From an uncultured Crocinitomix sp. (GTDB lineage: Bacteria; Bacteroidota; Bacteroidia; Flavobacteriales_D; Crocinitomicaceae), in contig CAKZPK010000452.1 in assembly GCA_937139035.1 (NCBI GenBank), positions 1-40,317 on the forward strand: DNA of 40,317 nt, written 5' to 3'. Positions 6,781 to 16,900 of the stretch are shown one piece after another (the stretch's first letter is position 1; every line of letters starts with the position of its first letter). The translations under genes were made by a program, and so were the position numbers. The notes beneath the pieces were generated by a model. That model ran no database searches. It was not told the origin of the DNA and saw nothing but the letters and a program-made list of their open reading frames with translations.

Positions 6781-9741
6781 TTATTCTTGAAACTTCTCAG
6801 CACCACCCAATTTAAGGATAACTTTTGTTCCTAAACACTCCTCATTTTCATCATTCATTTGGAAAGGTCCTATAATCATTAGGTTCTCTCCAGTTAAGCG
6901 CCGAAGAATTTCAATTCGTCTATTGGTTATTTCCACCCCCTTTGATTCATGATCTCCTGCAATCTGCTCAGTTTTTAACGCCAGACTATTATCAATGCCT
7001 ACACCATTATCTGTCACCTCAAATACTACCTCTCCAAATTCTTGATAAACTTTAACGGATATTTCGCCGCCTTCTTCTTTGGATAAAACTCCATGAATAA
7101 TGCTGTTTTCAACAAAAGGCTGCAAAATCATTGATGGAATCTCAATAGATTCAGTGTCTAATGAAGAAGAAACTTCTACCGTATATTCAAACTTATCAGA
7201 AAAGCGCATCTTCTCTAACCCTAAGTATAATTCTATTCGTTCAACCTCTTCTTGCAAAGTCACAATAAAGTTATTCGCTGCTGAGCTATCTAAATTTTTA
7301 CGAATTAGTTTCGCAAAATTGGAAAGAAACCTATTCGCCGAACGTTTATCGGAGCTATTAATAAAGTACTGTATCGAGTTTAATGAATTAAAAATAAAAT
7401 GCCTATTCATGCTTGCATTTAACGACCGTTGCTCTAAAAACAATAATCTGTTTTTTAAATCTAACTTTTCATTATCCTGCTTTTGCTTTAATACTCGAAT
7501 TCGAGATTGAAATACATAGACTATAATTAAAAACCCGGCCAGAACCACAAGCAAAATAAACCACCACGATTTCCAAAAAGGAGGGTGAATAATCAAATTC
7601 ACCTCTTTAATGGTTGACCAATCTTTACTTTTATTCATTGCACGAACCTGAAAAGTATATTCTCCAGGTTGCAAAAACGAATACGTTGCATAATTTGATT
7701 GCGAAACAGGTGACCACTGTTCATTTACTCCAATGAGGCGGTATTCATATTGTACGGCATTTGGGTTTTTAAGATTGATTCCAATAAAATCAAATGTTAA
7801 ATGATTTTTATTATAGGGTAATTCAATTGAAGTGGGCACATTAAAAACTGAATCGATTTCATGTTCATAGTCGTCATAATTAAACTTCTCCATGAAAAGT
7901 CGAATACCTGTAATATGTAAAACCGGAAGTTCATAATCAAATACACTCTCACTTGCAGATGGATCAATTTTAGCAAGACCTCTAGCTGTCCCTATCCAAA
8001 TATTCCCTTCAGTATCTTCATATAGCGCATTAATATTTGCCTCTTCATCAATTAACCCCTCTGCTGTTCCATAATTATTAATGGTATACTTTCTTTGATC
8101 CAAGCTGTCATAAGCAACCTGATATACACCTTTCATTCCAGAGACCCAAACACTTCCGTCACTACTTGTAATTAATCCCAAAACACTTTTAGATCTGTAA
8201 TTTCTCTCACTCAATTGAAAACGATAAACCTCTCCATTAGAATTCATTACAAATAAACCATTTTCTGTACCAATCCATAAATTGTTTTGATAATCGGATG
8301 TTAAGGTGTTAATTTTGGCCTCTGGCAATTCAATTTTTACGTATGATTGAAAGTCACTATCCGCATTAAACTCAAATAATCCAATATCAGTTCCACAATA
8401 AATTTTTTCGCCCAATTTGTAAAGCTTATTAATATCTAATTCTGAATGGCATATTAGAACACTATCTTTACGCATAATTAACAGCCCTTCGTCACCACCT
8501 AATACCATGGTTTGCTTATCAGCCAATACTATTGATCGTATTTTTGTTTTAGGAAATGTCTCTAATAGAGGTTCCTCAATGGCATTACTGTTTTCATCTA
8601 ATATTGTTAGCCCTCTCGTTGTTCCAATCCAAGTGCGATTCAATGAATCTTGATAGGTTACCCAAACCGTATTATCAAAAATAACTCCATCACTTCTAAT
8701 ATATTCGACTCCGGAATTACGAAATAGTGTAACACCAAAATCATATGTTCCAAAAATAAATGCCCCACTAGTATCTTGTGTGACTGACAAAATAATATCA
8801 CTACCTAGACCATCCTCTGTTGTATAATAAACTATTGAAGTTCCAGAAAATTTTAATAAACCGCTACCTGCTGTACCCATCCAGATGTTTCCTTCATTAT
8901 CCTTAAAAAGACATTCTAAACTACGGTCCATTAAACCATTCTCACTATTAAAGTATAACGTGTCTGATTCGCCTATAAGAAAAGCCCCAGAATTTGTACT
9001 GATACCAAATATGGAATTTTGATCTACAACAATTTCTGATGCAGTTGAAAAGTCAAGACTATAATTTACAATTTTGCCTGTAATTAAATTATAAGAAAAT
9101 AAACCTACATGCCTTGCAGAAACATAAAGTTCGTCATTATAAATCCTTAATGATCTGACGCTTATATCTTCATAATTGGGAATTGATAATGAATCATAAG
9201 ATTCTCCATCCCATACATATAGCCCTTCTTTAGAGCCACAAATGAGAATAGAATCACGATAAGAAACGACTGATCTAAACAGATAATTCTGCTCGATAGA
9301 ATCTCCAACTTGAGTGAATTCAGAATCTTTAAAATGCACAAGTCCAGTCCTACTCGCAAAGTACATTTCTCCTTTTAATTCTGCAATATCACTGATTCGA
9401 TATGGTTCGACAAAATTATAGGTCTTTACCGTTTTTTGTTTAAAAAGTGCAACCCCTTTTGCTGTTGCCACCCATAATGCACCATCATCTGCTACATAAA
9501 GCTTGCGAACCATATTATCAGGTAGCCCATCATCAACAAAATAGTTTTCAAATTCTATTCCATTATAACGGCTCAAACCAGAGGACGTACCGATCCACAA
9601 ATAACCTTGTTGATCCTGACAAATGTCTCTAACCTGCGATTGTGCTAAGCCTTCTTCAACGGTATAACTTTTAACATTATACTGCTGAGCAAATGAAAAA
9701 ATGGTGAATAAAGTTGCTAATGCAACGAGAAGTATTTTCAC
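6781..9741 (-). CDS. Propeller-type membrane sensor histidine kinase
   Basis: 986 residues. Signal peptide (1-18), then a long run of two-component-regulator propeller repeats (such as GYLWIGTSSGLSRY, GNIWMGTAGSGLLKF, GNIWIGTARGLAKI), a Y_Y_Y Ig-like domain (about 630-705; YEYRLIGVNEQWS...PGEYTFQVRA), one membrane segment (about 725-747), a coiled linker, and a LytS-family kinase core. The core has the His_kinase motif NRHFIFNSLNSIQYFI with His781 as phosphoacceptor, an N box (QPFVENSIIHG) and DNGVGI. It lacks the receiver and AraC parts of true hybrid sensors. It ends an operon with the LytTR regulator, 3 bp downstream of that gene. The ligand is unknown; relatives with such propellers often sense glycans or periplasmic signals. 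Confidence 0.9.
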   Translation of the reverse strand: MKILLVALATLFTIFSFAQQYNVKSYTVEEGLAQSQVRDICQDQQGYLWIGTSSGLSRYNGIEFENYFVDDGLPDNMVRKLYVADDGALWVATAKGVALFKQKTVKTYNFVEPYRISDIAELKGEMYFASRTGLVHFKDSEFTQVGDSIEQNYLFRSVVSYRDSILICGSKEGLYVWDGESYDSLSIPNYEDISVRSLRIYNDELYVSARHVGLFSYNLITGKIVNYSLDFSTASEIVVDQNSIFGISTNSGAFLIGESDTLYFNSENGLMDRSLECLFKDNEGNIWMGTAGSGLLKFSGTSIVYYTTEDGLGSDIILSVTQDTSGAFIFGTYDFGVTLFRNSGVEYIRSDGVIFDNTVWVTYQDSLNRTWIGTTRGLTILDENSNAIEEPLLETFPKTKIRSIVLADKQTMVLGGDEGLLIMRKDSVLICHSELDINKLYKLGEKIYCGTDIGLFEFNADSDFQSYVKIELPEAKINTLTSDYQNNLWIGTENGLFVMNSNGEVYRFQLSERNYRSKSVLGLITSSDGSVWVSGMKGVYQVAYDSLDQRKYTINNYGTAEGLIDEEANINALYEDTEGNIWIGTARGLAKIDPSASESVFDYELPVLHITGIRLFMEKFNYDDYEHEIDSVFNVPTSIELPYNKNHLTFDFIGINLKNPNAVQYEYRLIGVNEQWSPVSQSNYATYSFLQPGEYTFQVRAMNKSKDWSTIKEVNLIIHPPFWKSWWFILLVVLAGFLIIVYVFQSRIRVLKQKQDNEKLDLKNRLLFLEQRSLNASMNRHFIFNSLNSIQYFINSSDKRSANRFLSNFAKLIRKNLDSSAANNFIVTLQEEVERIELYLGLEKMRFSDKFEYTVEVSSSLDTESIEIPSMILQPFVENSIIHGVLSKEEGGEISVKVYQEFGEVVFEVTDNGVGIDNSLALKTEQIAGDHESKGVEITNRRIEILRRLTGENLMIIGPFQMNDENEECLGTKVILKLGGAEKFQE

Positions 9742-9744
9742 CTA

Positions 9745-10521
9745 TTATAATGATTTAAGCGTTTTAACAAAACTAGAAACTCTATTTCGTGCAACAGAAA
9801 GCAATTTCCCATTCTTTAAAATAGCGAAATGACCATCCTCATTCAAATACTCTTTTAAATAATCCATATTAACAATATGTGACTTATGGATGCGATAAAA
9901 AATAGCAGGTGTTAAAATGCCTTCATAAATTTTTAAGGTTCTTGTATCTAAATAACGTGTTCCGTCAGCAAAATATAAAACAGTACAGTTACCCGAAGCT
10001 TCGAGATACATGATGTCGTTAATATCAATTAGTTTAATTCCTTTTGTATGGCTAATGGCTACTTTATTACCATAACCTTGAGACTCCATTGAAGAAGAAA
10101 GGTTTTTGATAGATTCAAAATACGTATCAAAATTACCTGGGTTTTCGCTAAAAGTAGATCGAGATTCTTTAATTTTATTTACCGCACGAACTAAATCATC
10201 AATATCAACTGGCTTTAAAACATAGTGAATTGCATTTGCGTTAAAAGCGCGCAAGGCGTAGTCTTTAAATGCAGTTACAAAAACAACTAAAAAATCTCTG
10301 TTTTCAATATTGTCCAGCAAATCAAATCCTTCTGACCCACTTGGCATTCTAATGTCTAGAAAAACAACATCTGGTTTAAGTTCTTCAATTTTTTCTTTGG
10401 CAGTACCAATATTTCCAGCATCAGCAATTACTTCAACATCCTCGCAGTACTCATGCAGTAACATGGTTAGGTTTTTTCTTGCCAAATCCTCATCATCTAC
10501 TACTATCGCTTTAAGTTTCAT
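9745..10521 (-). CDS. LytTR-family response regulator
   Basis: 258 residues. The receiver domain has the acidic pair Asp9/Asp10, phosphoacceptor Asp56 (VVFLDIRMP), the switch Thr in VFVTAF and Lys in YVLKPVD. A linker leads to a C-terminal LytTR DNA-binding domain (about 155-258; IMYLEASGNCTVLYF...FYRIHKSHIVN). Such proteins bind direct repeats upstream of their targets. It is transcribed first, followed after 3 bp by the sensor kinase gene, so the two are clearly cognate. Confidence 0.93.
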   Translation of the reverse strand: MKLKAIVVDDEDLARKNLTMLLHEYCEDVEVIADAGNIGTAKEKIEELKPDVVFLDIRMPSGSEGFDLLDNIENRDFLVVFVTAFKDYALRAFNANAIHYVLKPVDIDDLVRAVNKIKESRSTFSENPGNFDTYFESIKNLSSSMESQGYGNKVAISHTKGIKLIDINDIMYLEASGNCTVLYFADGTRYLDTRTLKIYEGILTPAIFYRIHKSHIVNMDYLKEYLNEDGHFAILKNGKLLSVARNRVSSFVKTLKSL

Positions 10522-10868
10522 TTCCTAAATGTATTGTGGTTTCATGATTTGAATAGTAGAAACTAATCAAATCATTCCAGCCGATTTCTTCATGGTTCTA
10601 GCTTATTTCATTACATCCTTAAAAGGTGTACTTCAATAAGTTTCTCCTAAAAATACAAATTAGATTGGAAAACCATTAAATCTGTTTTTAATACATTTTA
10701 ATAAAAAGATACAACTCTACGCCTAATATATTTCCTTTGATTGGCTTTTTTGCTTTAGATTGCAAATGAAAACATCTAAAAACACGCTTATGATCAACAC
10801 TTTACACTATGAAGAATTAAAACGAATTTGGATTTTTAATGACAACGGTAACTAGTTTACCAAATTCG
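10522..10868. other. Intergenic region, no gene seen
   Basis: About 350 bp, AT-rich, upstream of the response regulator and downstream of the giant envelope gene. It must contain the regulator promoter; the nearest sequence, TCTAATTTG at about 10650-10660 on the minus strand, has one base too few for the TAnnTTTG consensus. No reading frame is convincing. Confidence 0.45.
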
Positions 10869-10907
10869 AAAAAAAAAGACCAGCTAAAATTTAGCTGGTC
10901 TTTTTTT
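10869..10907 (-). terminator. Intrinsic terminator of the giant envelope gene
   Basis: A long near-perfect palindrome (AAAAAGACCAGCTAAA mirrored by TTTAGCTGGTCTTTTT) with a T-tract in both directions, 19 bp after the stop codon. Confidence 0.88.
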
Positions 10908-10925
10908 ATATCCATAAAATGTAGC

Positions 10926-13900
10926 TTAACCACGCTTCACTCCACCACTATTATTAGTAGCAGGTGCACCTAGTTGTTTTTTGTCGTCCTTTTTATCATC
11001 AGATGGTTTCACGAATCCGCCACTTGCAACAAACTTAATTGTATAAGTAGTTGTTGCTACCTGATTTCCATTTTTAGCTGTGATACGAATCGTATTTGAA
11101 CCACCTTTCAATTTTAAAGTTGAAACTAATTCTCCAGAAGCAGGGTTAAACGAATAACTCGTCATTTTTACACCATTCACTGTAAGTGTAATACCTGATT
11201 TACTTTTTACGTTTGAAATTTTAGTTTTAAGTACGAACGTTGGCGTATTGACCGTTTTAGTTGAAGAAGCAGGATTCACATTTTTGAACACTGGTTTTTT
11301 AGCCACTTGTTGACTTCCTCCATTGTTATTGTTCTGCTGTTGACCTGTCCCTAAATTCTGCGCAGGTTTTTTATAGGTAATAATGTATGAAATACTCGCT
11401 TTTTTATTTCCGTTTTTAGCATCCACCTTAATGGTATTTGCTCCTTCACGCAATCTAACTGAAGCAGTCATAGTTTTTGACGCAGAGCTAAACGTAAAGC
11501 TGGTTGTTTTAGTACCATTAATCGTTAATGTCAAATCAGATTTAGACATTACATTAATTGCACGCGTTTTTACAACATAAGTTGGCTTATTTGTTTTTGA
11601 AGTACTAATGCTTGGAGATATTCTGGTCAACTTAGGCGTTAAACTAGCACCTTGTTGTTGTCCAAGAGAACCACCACCGTCAGTTCCTCCACTGCCCACT
11701 TGTTGCACAACTTGCTTTTCATACGTGATATAGTAAGTTATAGCTGCTTCCTTGCCATTGTTAGCCTCAACCTTAATTGCATTGACTCCTTGGTTTAAAC
11801 GAACCACAGCTGCCATTTGTTTTGTGTTGCTATTATAGTTAAAAGCTGTTGTCTTAACACCATTAACATACAAGTTAATCTCGGCTTTGCTTTTTACGTT
11901 TGTTACTTTCGTTTTTAACGTTAGCGTTTTCGATTTAACAGTAGTTTTAGTTGTGACTGGACTCACTGGTGTAATTTTAGGAACCAATACTTGTTGCACT
12001 TTAGTTCCACCGCCACCATCAGTTCCGGTTCCATTTGTTATTCCACCACCATTTCCGCCTGGAGCAACTCCACCTGGAATAGTTAAAGAAATTGTATATG
12101 TAGCTGTTTCTGTGCTACAATCATTGCTCAATGTAAACTGGACTGTATTTGATCCCGCGGCCAAAGCAATTCCAGATAAAGTAACTCGTGAACCATCAAA
12201 ACTAATTGGTTTGCTCACTCCATTCACTAAAGCTGTAACATCTCCAGCATCTTCAACATTTGTTGTTCCTAAAACAATAGTATAAGGATTAACTGTTGTA
12301 GCTGTACTTAATCGGTTTGGGGTAATTAATGTATGCGATATTGGAGAGCAAGGCTCTTCGCAAACGCCATCCCAACCTGGATTTGCAACATAATCTCCGA
12401 ATGGCTCACCGGCCGCACTTAAATTACACCCTGATCGAATCCAAACACCAACTATACATCTTCCTGCTTTGTCTCCTGTTGCTGAGAAAGTTCCTGTTAA
12501 TCCAGTTACATCTGTAATTATTTGAGTTGTTCCATCATCTAAGTTCAAGATAACATTCATCAAATCTTTATCAGAAAATGCAGTTGCTGATTTATTATCA
12601 CCTGAGAAGGTTGCAGAAACTGTAGGCACACAATTCTCTTCCTCTAACACATAAGTTACAACATATGTTGCACGAGCTGTTCCACAATCATTTGTTAAAG
12701 TAACAACTGCAGTATTTGTCGGAATAGAGATATAAGGCATTTCAAAAATCACCGTTCCTGAAGAGTAAGTAAAATCAACTGCTGCTCCATTTAATGTGAT
12801 TGAAATTTGCTCTTCTGTTACGTTTTCAACTGTTAATGAAACAGTGTAAGTATCTCCTTCAATTGTTACTTCAGATTCTGTTGGAGAAACCATAGTATAA
12901 GTAGGAGGTGCACAAGGTGCGTCATACACAACATTCACTCCACCTGTTACTCGCTCACATCCGTTGATAACAATTTCAATTGAATTAGAACCATCTAATA
13001 ATGTTAGCGGCGCTTCCAACTGATTCATTGCCATATCAAATTCAAATGGAACAGCAACACCGTTGAATCTTAAAAGGATATCTCCTGGATCTTCAATGTT
13101 AAAGATAGTTGCAAAGAACACAAGCTCTTGCTCAACCAATACCATTCCATCTGTCAATCCATTGATTATAATTTCAGGAATATCACAATGGTCATGATCA
13201 ATTGTATAAGTTACTGTTTCAGTACTACAATCATTACCAAAAGTAATTGCTACTGTGTTAGAACCTTCAATTAACGGAATGCTTGCTATTGAAATTACAC
13301 CGCCCGCAAATGTATGTGCGATTGTACTTCCATTCAAGGTTGCGTTAATTGTTCCAGGCGAAACATTTGTAGTATTCAAACTTAAAGCAATTGACGCTTC
13401 TTCTGTTTCAGACACTAAAGCACCTGGAGAAACCAAACTATAAGTAACTGGTGAACAAGGCACAGAATATCTAACCTGAATTTTATTGGTTGCTGTTTCA
13501 CAACCATTAGCTGTTAATTGAATTGTATTAACACCTATTGTTAAGTTAAGGTTTGCTGTGACTGTTCCACTTCCCGCATCATATGCAAATGGCGCAGAAA
13601 CTCCATTTAAAGTTAACTCTAATTGCTCTGCCGATTCAATATTTGTTACTAAACCAAGAAAGCTATATAGTGACGATACACTTGTTAATCGGTTAGTCGA
13701 TAAATTTACACTTGGTGTATTACAATCATCATGTGTAATTGTATAGGTAATAAATTCACTGCTACAAGGATTGTTCATTCCAACAACAATTGTGTTTGCT
13801 CCATCTTTTAACGAAATTCCGTTAATGGTAAGGATATTACCACTTAAAGTAAATGGAATTGGCAATCCAGCATTTGTTACGTTGATGTTGCCTGCATTAA

Positions 13901-16900
13901 CATGTTGTACTACTAAGTTAATGTTGTAAGTATCATCCGCACTTTCAGCTGTCAATGAAGAAGGGCTACCTAATGTATACGAAATCAAATCGCAAGGAAT
14001 AGTGTAATTTACAGTATATGCCTTACTCTTAGTTTCGCATCCGTTTGCAACTACTCTTATTGAATTGCTTCCTTCAGCTAAAGTTAAACTTGCATTTAGT
14101 CCACCAGAAACAAGATCAAATACAAACGGTACAGGTGCATCATTTAAGAAAACTTGTATCGCTCCTGCATTTGGAACATTAGTAACGTTGGCTTGGAAGT
14201 TATATAATGACTCAGTTACTGCATTTGGATTTGCACCCAATGTTATTACTGGCGCCGCGCATCCAGAATAGCTGATTGAATAATTTACAACATCTGAACT
14301 ACAATCATTCGCCATGCTCACAATCACTGTGTTTGTTCCATCAATCAAATCAATACCAGTAATGGTAATAATTTTAGATTCAGAATTAAACATGAATGGA
14401 ATAGATGACCCGTTCAATTTAACACTAATTTGACCTGCGTTGTCTACACCAAATGTGCTTAATGTAATTTCATATTCACTTTCAACAGATACTGTTGGTG
14501 TTACATTTGGCATCATTAACGTGTGCGAAATTTTGTCGCAAGGCGGCTCATAAGTTAAACTTGCCTCTGTACTTACAGACTCACATCCGTTTGCTTGTAT
14601 ATTAACCACATTACTTCCATCCAATAATGGGAATTCAGCAGTTAATAAATGTGTTGTTGGATCAAAATCAAAATCTGCAGGTGCTCCATTAATCAATAAT
14701 ACGATATCAGAAGCATCAGACACATTTGTTACAATTACTGCCAAGTTGAAGATACCCTCTGTCACAACCATACCTGGATAGATACCGTTAATGATAATTA
14801 CAGGTGGCTCACAACCATCATAGTTAATTGTATAAGTCACTGTGCTTTCACTACACTCGTTAGACATTGCAACTACTACTGTATTTTCACCATCAACCAA
14901 ACTCAAACCAGTCAATTGTATATTTCCAGAAATTGGATCAAACAAAGGAGTGACTGAAGTTCCATTTAATGTTGCCGTAACTTGATCAGCACTTACAATT
15001 CCGCTTGCATGCAATGTTACATCATACGAATCTGTTGGTGCAGTTACTATGTTAGTTGCTGGAGACAATAAACTTGTAACAATTGTCTCACAAGGAACCT
15101 CACGTGTAACAGTCATTCTATGCGTATCAGATCCACAAGCATTTTCAACTCGAATTTCAATTGCGTTTGAACCTACATTAAGCGTTAATGCCTCTGCTAA
15201 AATATCTGTCCCCTCGTTATAAGAGAACTCATGCGAAACACCATTTAATAATAGTATAATGTCTGCAGTTTCAGCATTTGAAATAGTTGCATTAACAATA
15301 ATTGATTCGCTTTCAGTACTTGTTCCAGTTAATGGAGTTACACTAGAAATTACTGGTACTTTACATTCTTTACGAATGATATTGTAAACTAATACAGCAC
15401 CACCACAATCAGTTTTAGCAGTGATTGAAATTACATTGCTTCCAATTAGTAAATTAATTCCTGAAATAGTTATTGTTCCTGTTCCAGCATCAAATATAAA
15501 TGGAATATCACTTCCGTTCAACTTAACTGCTAACTCACCCGCATTGGCAACATGAGTTGCAGTTGCAACTACTGAAACCACCTCATCCAAAGTTGAGTAT
15601 GAAGATTCTCCAGCAGCAGTCAGCGTAGGATCATAACAAGGAGCATCAGGCGCCTCATAAATCAATGTAAATGTTGCTTGGTTTGTTCCGCATTCATTTG
15701 TTACAATAACATTTACTGCGTTTGAACCTTCTAATAAAGTAATTGCTTTAGATGCAATTGACGTTTCACCGTTATAAGTCATATATCCTTGACTTACTCC
15801 ATTCAATCTCAATTCAACCGTTGTTCCTGGTGAATGGTTATTGATTTGTGCATCAACTGTCACGTTTGGTTCTTCTACAGTAGAATAAGGTACTGGAGAA
15901 ATATAACCAACCGTTGGAATAATGCACGGCTCATCATCTTTTTCAAAATTAATTACAGCCAAATCAGAATCAGATCCGTCTGCATTTTCAACAGACACCT
16001 CAAAGATATTACTACCCGGAATTAATGTTGCATTGTACACAATTTGGTTTCCACCAATGAATGCATAAGCAGCATTTGAAATTAATACCCCATTTTGTTT
16101 GAATACAATTTGACTCTTAGAATCAATATGCGTTGTATTTGCTGTTACAGTGAACGGCGCCACATCAGACAAATGCGGTGAAGTTGGTGGATTAATAAAG
16201 TTTACAGTTGGAGGACATGGTACAACAGGTTTTTTATACTTGATGATTCTCATGTCCGAATCTGTTCCAGCAACGTTAGTTCCAGAAATTGAAACAATAT
16301 TACTTCCTTCATTCATTACGATTGGCAAGTTCAACACTTTAGTGTATGTATTATAAGTAAAGGCAGCCGTTGGGATACCGTTTACGCTAACACTAATATC
16401 TGCAGCACTTGCTACATTTAATACATTTGCAACAACTGTAATGTTTGGTGATTCAAACTCAATATTATCAACTGCAGTATAAGTAATATCTACAATTGGT
16501 GGAGCTTGAGGAATTGATCTTCTGTAAATGATTGTTGTTGTTTCAACATCCATTCCATCTTCATTCACACCTTTAATTTCAATTACATTTGAACCTTCAA
16601 CTAAACTTGTTGTAAAGTTCATCATGTCTGAAGACACGCTGTAAGAGAACAACGTAGAAACTACACCATTAATCTTTAATGTAATATTAGATGCAGATGA
16701 AACATGTTCAACTTTTGCAGTTACATTATAAGAAGGTGTGTAAACCGTTATAGGATCTGCAGCAGGATCAATAAATGTTACAATTGGTGGCTGCGGTGCA
16801 TCAGGTCGACTATAAATAATCGTTGTTGACGCAAAATCAGAACCAGCCTCATTAACACCTGTAATTTCTACAATATTAGCTCCTACAATTAATCCAGTGC

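Noticed and set aside
7100..7510. 136-codon plus-strand frame in the sensor kinase gene
   Set aside because: It lies opposite the conserved His_kinase/HATPase region, which fully explains the constraint.
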